The notes beneath the pieces were generated by a model. It was given only the letters and a program-made list of their open reading frames with translations. It was not told the origin of the DNA and did not search any database. From NCBI GenBank assembly GCA_018000995.1, contig JAGNIU010000019.1, positions 1 through 63,878 on the forward strand: a stretch of DNA of 63,878 bases, in the 5' to 3' direction. Shown here one piece after another: positions 58,649 through 63,878 of the stretch (the first letter of the stretch is position 1; every line of letters begins with the position of its first letter). A program made the translations under genes and the position numbers. This DNA comes from Bacteroidia bacterium (lineage in GTDB: Bacteria; Bacteroidota; Bacteroidia; B-17B0; Aurantibacillaceae).

Positions 58649-59881
58649 TTAGGAAAGATCTTTAGGATAACAAATGTAATGCTTAGTTACAGGCTGACTT
58701 AAAGCTTGTATGTTTAATAGGTCACTAGCGGTGGCTACATCAACTGTTTTGCCATTACTATAGAGAATATTAATACCGTGGTCGCTGTTGTTATAAGCGC
58801 TGTTATTTACTGATTCAGAGAAAACGAAATAAGAAGCTTCTTTACGGGTGATTTCGTATTTTTTTACAGCTTTATCAATCAAATTATTTTTGTGAGAAGT
58901 AGCTATTGCTTCAGTTTGCAATTCTATTTTATACAAATTCCGGTCGAGCATATTTTTACAAAGCGTACTTAAAATAAAATCTTCGCTTTCAGTCCATGCT
59001 TTAACAGAGGCCATTACATCGTAATCATCTAGTTGAGCGAATTTCTGCAGTAATTCCGGTCTATTTAAAAAATCTTCTTTTGTAAAATCGTTTTCTAAAA
59101 ACAAACTAAAAGCAGGCGTTGCGAATAATTTTGTTTTCGAACTGCTTAATTCTTTAGCACGTTTTAAAATGTTTATCAATAAATTTTCGGCACTTAAAAC
59201 CGTTTTGTGTAAATACACTTGCCAATACATTAAGCGGCGGGAAATCAAAAATTTCTCAATACTATAAATGCCTTTTGCTTCAACCACTAAATTATCTTTC
59301 ACCACATTTAAGGTTTTGATGATGCGGTCGCTGCTAATAATTCCTTCGCTTACGCCTGTAAAAAAACTATCACGTTTCAAATAATCGAGGCGGTCCATAT
59401 CCAATTGCGAACTCACCAATTGATGCAAAAATTTCTTTTCGTATTTGTTGTTGAATATTTTAATGGCTATCGATAATTTGCCTTTAAATTCTTTATTCAA
59501 GTCATCCATCAATAAAGAGGAAATCACCTCGTGATTAATGCCTCTTACAATGCTGTGTTCTAATGAATGTGAAAACGGACCGTGACCAATATCGTGCAGT
59601 AAAATAGCAATTAAAGCACCGCGACTTTCATCCGCACTAATCTCAACATCTTTACCTTTTAAAACTTGCAAAGCCTCGCTCATTAAATGCATGGCACCAA
59701 TAGCATGATGAAAACGTGTGTGTAATGCCCCTGGATAAACTAAATTAGTTAAGCCTAATTGCTTTATTCGGCGTAAACGTTGAAAGTAGGGATGATTGAT
59801 AAGCGCATCAATAATCTCATCTTGTATGGTCACAAAACCATAAATAGGGTCGTTTATTATTTTGCTTTTAAATACCGGCAT
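58649..59881 (-). CDS. HD-domain phosphohydrolase
   Basis: A 410-residue cytoplasmic protein with an intact HD motif: the first His in HTRFHHAIGAMHLM (about 55-68), H-D in AILLHDIGHGPFSHSLEH (about 91-108), and the later Asp in SSQLDMDRLDYLKRDS (about 156-171). The layout matches the dGTPase/SAMHD1-like HD family (opening IINDPIYGFVTIQDEIIDAL, LRRIKQLGL). Substrate could be dNTP or another nucleotide. It is divergent from porX. Confidence 0.9.
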   Translation of the reverse strand: MPVFKSKIINDPIYGFVTIQDEIIDALINHPYFQRLRRIKQLGLTNLVYPGALHTRFHHAIGAMHLMSEALQVLKGKDVEISADESRGALIAILLHDIGHGPFSHSLEHSIVRGINHEVISSLLMDDLNKEFKGKLSIAIKIFNNKYEKKFLHQLVSSQLDMDRLDYLKRDSFFTGVSEGIISSDRIIKTLNVVKDNLVVEAKGIYSIEKFLISRRLMYWQVYLHKTVLSAENLLINILKRAKELSSSKTKLFATPAFSLFLENDFTKEDFLNRPELLQKFAQLDDYDVMASVKAWTESEDFILSTLCKNMLDRNLYKIELQTEAIATSHKNNLIDKAVKKYEITRKEASYFVFSESVNNSAYNNSDHGINILYSNGKTVDVATASDLLNIQALSQPVTKHYICYPKDLS

Positions 59882-59918
59882 AAAAAACCATAAATAATTA
59901 CGTTTTCTACAATAATTC

Positions 59919-59943
59919 TATCTTTACTACGTAATATTGTAAA
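59919..59943 (+). promoter_or_regulatory. Possible -7 element and palindrome before porX
   Basis: TATCTTTA (59919-59926) is a near-consensus -7 box. CTTTAC pairs with GTAAAG around TACGTAATATT directly after it, across the likely transcription start. It could bind a regulator or only be chance in AT-rich DNA. ATG is at 59959. Confidence 0.35.
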
Positions 59944-59958
59944 GGTAATAAACAATTT

Positions 59959-61515
59959 ATGGAAAAAAATACAATTCTTTGGGCGGATGATGAAATGGAG
60001 CTTTTAAAGCCCCATATTTTATTCTTAACCGGTAAAGGTTATGATGTAATTACAGCAGTGAGTGGTGATGAAGCCCTTGATATAGTTCGCGAAAACCGAA
60101 ACATAAATGCTGTTTTATTAGATGAAAATATGCCTGGTATAAGTGGTTTAGAAACCCTTACTAAAATAAAACAATTGCGTTCTGATCTTCCTGTGATCAT
60201 GATTACAAAAAGTGAAGAAGAGCATATTATGGATGACGCTATTGGCGGAAAAATTGCCGATTATCTTATCAAGCCTGTTAATCCAAACCAAATAATTTTA
60301 GCACTTAAAAAAACATTAGATAACAAACGATTAGTTTCTGATAAAACCAATACCGAATACCGCAAAGAGTTTGGAAATATTGGAATGACTTTGAGTGATA
60401 ATTTAAGTTGGGACGAATGGAAAGAAGTCTTCAAAAAAATTATTTATTGGGAGTTGGAAATGGACAAAGCTCAAGATAAAAGCATGCTTGAAGTTTTGAA
60501 AATGCAAAAGGCTGATGCGAATACGCAGTTCTTTAAGTTCGTTGAAAAAAGTTATGTGAATTGGTTAAATGGCAAAGATGCCAACGCGCCAACGATGAGT
60601 CACACCCTTTTGAAAAACAAATTCATGCCTGAATTAGAAAAGAATGAAAATGTTTTTTTATTGGTGATTGATAATTTACGTTACGATCAATGGAAAATCA
60701 TTCAACCCATTATACAAGATTATTATAAAGTAGAAAACGAAGAATTGTATTGCAGTATTTTACCAACCGCCACGCAATATGCCCGTAATGCTTTATTCAG
60801 CGGTTTAATGCCTAGCGAAATGGAAAAGCGCCATAAAGAGTGGTGGTTAAATGATGAAGACGAAGGTGGAAAGAACATGCACGAAGAAGATTATCTGCAG
60901 GCGCAATTAAAACGTTTGGGTAAGGATATAAAATTCAGCTACAATAAAATTACTAATCACGCTGCCGGAAAAAAATTGGCGGATAATATCAATAACTTAC
61001 TGCAAAATAAATTAAACGTTATTGTTTACAATTTTGTGGATATGTTGAGTCACGCCCGCACCGAAATGGAAGTGATTCGTGAATTGGCAGACGACGAACC
61101 GGCTTACAGAAGTATTACTTTATCGTGGATTGAACACTCACCTTTAATGGATATCATTAAACAATTAGCAGATAAAAAAGTAAAAATTGTCATTACAACC
61201 GATCACGGAACAGTTCACGTAAAAGAGCCGACAAAAGTATTAGGCGATAAAAACGTAAATACAAATCTCCGTTACAAACAAGGTAAAGCTTTAGATTATA
61301 ACGCGAAGGAAGTTTTCGAAATTAAAAATCCGAGTGATGCTTTCTTACCAAAATTACATCCTAGTTCAAGATTTATTTTTGCGAAAGAAGATAGATTTTT
61401 TGCTTACCCTAATAACTTTAATTACTACGTAAATTATTATCGTGGTACGTTTCAGCATGGTGGAATTAGTCTGGAAGAAATGATTATTCCATATATTACT
61501 CTTACAGCAAAATAA
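59959..61515 (+). CDS. porX: T9SS response regulator PorX (receiver-PglZ)
   Basis: A 518-residue protein. The CheY-like receiver (1-122) has D10/D11, the phosphoacceptor D55 in LLDENMPG, and K105 in LIKPVNP. A helical linker joins it to a PglZ-type alkaline-phosphatase domain (about 225-518): D238 in LLVIDNLRYDQW, the nucleophile Thr in LPTATQYARN (T270 or T272), TTDHGT with zinc ligands, and FQHGGISLEEMI at the end. PorX works with PorY and SigP to control T9SS genes and has nuclease/phosphodiesterase activity in known members. It is followed 3 bases later by tsaE. PorY is not in the window. Confidence 0.96.
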   Translation: MEKNTILWADDEMELLKPHILFLTGKGYDVITAVSGDEALDIVRENRNINAVLLDENMPGISGLETLTKIKQLRSDLPVIMITKSEEEHIMDDAIGGKIADYLIKPVNPNQIILALKKTLDNKRLVSDKTNTEYRKEFGNIGMTLSDNLSWDEWKEVFKKIIYWELEMDKAQDKSMLEVLKMQKADANTQFFKFVEKSYVNWLNGKDANAPTMSHTLLKNKFMPELEKNENVFLLVIDNLRYDQWKIIQPIIQDYYKVENEELYCSILPTATQYARNALFSGLMPSEMEKRHKEWWLNDEDEGGKNMHEEDYLQAQLKRLGKDIKFSYNKITNHAAGKKLADNINNLLQNKLNVIVYNFVDMLSHARTEMEVIRELADDEPAYRSITLSWIEHSPLMDIIKQLADKKVKIVITTDHGTVHVKEPTKVLGDKNVNTNLRYKQGKALDYNAKEVFEIKNPSDAFLPKLHPSSRFIFAKEDRFFAYPNNFNYYVNYYRGTFQHGGISLEEMIIPYITLTAK

Positions 61516-61517
61516 AA

Positions 61518-61943
61518 TTGGCAAAGCTTGAGCTTGACATAAGTGATGTTTCAAAATTGCCTGAGGCTTGCGAAAAATTAATTGGGTTTGCCGGCGATAT
61601 AAAAGTATTTACTTTCGATGCTGAAATGGGAGCAGGTAAAACTACTCTAATTAAAGAGCTTTGTAAAGGTTTAGGTTCAAAAGATAATTTTAGTAGTCCA
61701 ACTTACTCTATTGTTAACGAATATCATTCCCCAAAAGGAAAAATTTATCATTTTGATTTTTACCGTGTAGTTGATGCGGAGGAGTTATTTGATTTAGGTT
61801 TAGAAGAATATATTGAAAGCGGAAACTATTGTTTTATAGAGTGGCCTGATTTAGCTGAGACTTTTTTACCAATTCCACATCTGAGCATAATCATTAATCA
61901 CAATCAAAATAATCGTTACCTTAGCGCTCAAATTATTGAGTGA
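61518..61943 (+). CDS. tsaE: tRNA t6A biosynthesis ATPase TsaE
   Basis: A 141-residue P-loop protein needed for threonylcarbamoyl-adenosine at tRNA position 37. Walker A is EMGAGKTTLIKELCKGLG (about 36-53), then SSPTYSIVNEY and IYHFDFYRVVDAEELFDLGLEEY, the family landmarks with Walker B-like W/E residues in FIEWPD. The start is TTG 61518, 3 bases after porX. Its TGA overlaps the next gene's GTG start. Confidence 0.94.
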   Translation: MAKLELDISDVSKLPEACEKLIGFAGDIKVFTFDAEMGAGKTTLIKELCKGLGSKDNFSSPTYSIVNEYHSPKGKIYHFDFYRVVDAEELFDLGLEEYIESGNYCFIEWPDLAETFLPIPHLSIIINHNQNNRYLSAQIIE

Positions 61944-62791
61944 AAACAAAGTCGATTATAGCTGTATTAATTCTTCTTTCTTTTAGTAATAGCTTTTCCC
62001 AAAGCGATTCGTTAAGAAAAAAAAACAAAGTAAAAGGCAGTTTTTATTTTACCTGGGGATATACACGCGCGTGGTATTCTAAAAGCACAATACATTTTTC
62101 GGATCATTCAGGAAAGATGCGCGATAATAATACAGGGAAGCCTACTGATTACGATTTCACCGTATATAACGCAACAGCTTCCGACCGTCCCGACTTTAGA
62201 GGTATTGTGGATATCGTTAATATCACCATTCCTCAATTTGTAGCTCATGCCGGATATTATTTTAATAACAAACAGGATTTCGGTATTGAAATTAATTATG
62301 ACCACACCAAGTATGTGGTTGATGATTACCAAAAGGTACGTGTGAAAGGAACTTTTAACGGAACATCTGTAGATAAGGACACAATTCTTGACCCAAAAAA
62401 CTTTTTACATTTTGAGCATACCGATGGTGCCAATTTTTGGATGCTGAATTTTTTAAAGAGATGGAAAATTTATAATCCCGGAAAGAGATTACATATAGGC
62501 TGGGTGGCTAAAGCAGGAGCGGGTATAGTTTATCCAAGAACGGATGTAACTTTATTTGGTGAGCGTTTAAATAACAAATGGCATATTGCTGGATGGATTG
62601 CCGGCGTGGAAACAGGCGTGCGTACCGAATTTTTAAAGTATGGAGTTTTTGAATTTACTGCCAAAGGTAGTTACGCAGATTACAGAAAAGTTTTGGTGTT
62701 AGGGAAAGGAAATGGAACGGCAAGACATAGTTTTTTTACCGCGCAGTTAACAGCCACCATCGGATTCAAACTCTTTGGAATAAAAAAATAA
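61940..62791 (+). CDS. Outer-membrane beta-barrel protein of unknown function
   Basis: A 283-residue protein starting at GTG 61940 (GTGA overlap with tsaE). Signal peptide (through SNSFSQ), then a barrel with alternating strands (GSFYFTWGYTRAWYS, FVAHAGYYFNNKQDFGIEIN, LHIGWVAKAGAGIVY, FFTAQLTATIGFKLFG). YFTWGYTRAWYSKS is reminiscent of a family I have seen only as 'outer membrane protein' without function. The link to porX and tsaE is positional. Confidence 0.8.
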   Translation: MKTKSIIAVLILLSFSNSFSQSDSLRKKNKVKGSFYFTWGYTRAWYSKSTIHFSDHSGKMRDNNTGKPTDYDFTVYNATASDRPDFRGIVDIVNITIPQFVAHAGYYFNNKQDFGIEINYDHTKYVVDDYQKVRVKGTFNGTSVDKDTILDPKNFLHFEHTDGANFWMLNFLKRWKIYNPGKRLHIGWVAKAGAGIVYPRTDVTLFGERLNNKWHIAGWIAGVETGVRTEFLKYGVFEFTAKGSYADYRKVLVLGKGNGTARHSFFTAQLTATIGFKLFGIKK

Positions 62792-62806
62792 TCTAAAATT
62801 TCGAAA

Positions 62807-63637
62807 TTAGAAACCTGTACCGAAGTGGTTCATGCTTTCGCGCTTCATCGGGTTAACAGTCATAACCGGAATGTTACTGATGTCAACAATATGTTGCGTG
62901 TCTGTACCACTGAAAAATTCCTTGATACTCAAATCAGGTTTATTCATAATCATAATCAAATCCGCTTCAATTTTATTAGCGTATTCAACTACAGTTTCAG
63001 CAATATGATCACTTGCAATTGATTTATTAGTACAAGAAATATTTTTGCCTTTAATAAATTGTTTTACTTGATGAGCATACGCTAATAATTGATTTTCGTA
63101 AGCTAAATCGCTTGGACTAAAAACAGATAAAATACGGATAGATGCACCAAAATATTTAGCAAACTGAACGGAAACGTCAACTTTTTCGCGGGATTCACGT
63201 GATAAATCCAATGGTAATAAAATGTTTTCGCAACCATCGCGGTGTTCTTTACCACGAATGGTGATAACAGGGCAAGGTGCTTTACGGATTAATTTGGAAG
63301 CGCTCCCACCAAAAATATCTTTAAATTTCATGTGGCTTTCTAAACCAACAACAATAAGAGTAGCCTTAATTTCATCTGCAACGCGGTCGGTTTCGGTATA
63401 AATATCACCTTTCACGTTCATAAATTCAACCGGAACTAAACCACTTTCAGCTTCAGTTTGTTTAACCAATTTAGTTAATTCATCATAGCGCTCTTGTCCG
63501 CTTTTTGAGTAAACATGTAATATAACAAGCTTAGAATGAGTGTATTTTGCAAGATTGTAGGATTGCTTAACGGCTAGCAACGATTGTTCGGTAAAATCAA
63601 TAGGAATTAATACGATGCCTCTTTCTTTAACTTGCAT
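62807..63637 (-). CDS. Tandem universal stress protein (UspA)
   Basis: A 276-residue cytoplasmic protein made of two Usp domains (about 7-140 and 150-270). The first has the nucleotide-binding-like run VVGLESHMKFKDIFGGSASK and ends APCPVITI; the second ends SNIPVMTV with MIMNKPDLSIKEFFSGTDTQ. The fuller G-x2-G-x9-G(S/T) ATP motif is only partly kept, so nucleotide binding is uncertain. An exact TACCTTTG -7 box lies about 20 bases upstream. Confidence 0.93.
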   Translation of the reverse strand: MQVKERGIVLIPIDFTEQSLLAVKQSYNLAKYTHSKLVILHVYSKSGQERYDELTKLVKQTEAESGLVPVEFMNVKGDIYTETDRVADEIKATLIVVGLESHMKFKDIFGGSASKLIRKAPCPVITIRGKEHRDGCENILLPLDLSRESREKVDVSVQFAKYFGASIRILSVFSPSDLAYENQLLAYAHQVKQFIKGKNISCTNKSIASDHIAETVVEYANKIEADLIMIMNKPDLSIKEFFSGTDTQHIVDISNIPVMTVNPMKRESMNHFGTGF

Positions 63638-63657
63638 AAGGTTAGGTTTTTAAGTAA

Positions 63658-63665
63658 CAAAGGTA
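63658..63665 (-). promoter_or_regulatory. -7 element of the UspA gene
   Basis: TACCTTTG on the minus strand, an exact match to TAnnTTTG, 20 bases before the ATG at 63637. A TTTA at 63682-63685 might be the -33 box, but the spacing is 16. Confidence 0.45.
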
Positions 63666-63756
63666 TAAAATTTTGCGAAACTAAACGATTTGATAGTTTT
63701 TTTTGTGAAAACCATAAAATCTTACGATATTTGCACCCCAATTTAAAACTAAAAAT

Positions 63757-63878
63757 ATGGCAGTAAAGATTAGACTACAGAGACATGGAAAAAAGGATAC
63801 AGCTTTCTTTCATGTGGTAGTGGCGGATGGTCGTGCACCTCGTGATGGAAAATTCATTGAAAAATTAGGCGTTTATAA
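63757..63878 (+). CDS. rpsP: 30S ribosomal protein S16 (5' part)
   Basis: The first 40 codons to the window edge: [20 protein letters not shown], then [18 protein letters not shown]. This is the S16 N-terminus (normally MVxIRLxRxGxKxxPFYxIVVADSRxxRDGxFIExLG). It continues out of the window, where rimM is often next. Confidence 0.95.
   Translation, partial: MAVKIRLQRHGKKDTAFFHVVVADGRAPRDGKFIEKLGVY

Noticed and set aside
1..63878. CRISPR arrays, tRNA/rRNA genes, IS transposases, prophage genes
   Set aside because: I looked for regularly spaced direct repeats, cloverleaf-like genes and transposase or phage motifs and found none; the repeats present are palindromic and dispersed, not arrayed.

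Overview
This AT-rich, densely packed window is chromosomal DNA from a member of the Bacteroidota. The evidence is: a short (287-residue) primary sigma factor of the Bacteroidota type; promoters of the TTTG/TAnnTTTG class; PorX and a DUF6089 (PorG-like) protein of the type IX secretion system (T9SS); two secreted proteins with C-terminal T9SS sorting domains; the folK-deoxynucleoside kinase pair; and very little Shine-Dalgarno signal. The family cannot be fixed from the sequence alone. No rRNA, tRNA, CRISPR array, IS element or prophage was found.

Layout. The left edge (1-223) holds the first 74 codons of an MmeI-type restriction-methyltransferase running out of the window, followed by a palindrome-rich non-coding stretch. 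0.6-11.2 kb: two tandem DUF6794-like secreted proteins, an MDR oxidoreductase, SppA, FolK, deoxynucleoside kinase, an OmpA-like protein and ClpB. 11.2-14.2 kb: a DUF6714-like protein, an LpxR-like lipid A deacylase and RuvB. 14.6-23.8 kb: a thioester-type bacterial alpha-2-macroglobulin, a T9SS-exported protein and PBP1C. 23.9-29.3 kb: a muconolactone-isomerase-like protein, a beta-helix lipoprotein, a GT39-like membrane glycosyltransferase and DegP/HtrA. 29.4-35 kb: an overlapping operon with dapF, two unknowns, a GNAT acetyltransferase, a seven-heme cytochrome/TPR lipoprotein and mltG. 35-44 kb: phosphohexomutase, SGNH hydrolase, DUF7033/deacetylase-like protein, RluA-type synthase, RpoD, TlpA- and SCO-like redox proteins, a KirBac channel and a second thioredoxin-fold protein. 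44-50 kb: three consecutive SurA/parvulin-type folding factors, a MoxR ATPase and a small acidic protein. 50-57.5 kb: an FG-GAP T9SS cargo protein, a split M16 peptidase pair around a GT39-like protein and a CoaD-like protein, then a FabK/nitronate-monooxygenase-like flavoprotein. 57.6 kb to the end: DUF6089 protein, HD phosphohydrolase, the porX-tsaE-OMP operon, a tandem UspA protein and the start of rpsP.

Most of the gene content is core envelope biology: periplasmic quality control, peptidoglycan synthesis and trimming, outer-membrane folding and T9SS. The most unusual feature is the density of dispersed palindromic repeats. One family has a composite four-hairpin architecture inside an outer inverted repeat and occurs four times (11.8, 13.0, 20.25 and 23.8 kb). 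Its hairpin sequences change between copies while pairing is kept, and its ends coincide with or abut stop codons of neighbouring genes. Other short palindromes are REP-like. Some lie at 3' ends and supply stop codons or C-terminal residues, and at least three sit in frame inside coding genes (cytochrome, GT39-like protein, FG-GAP protein). No complete new defence system is visible. The repeat architecture and the small unknown genes tied to envelope operons are the best leads.
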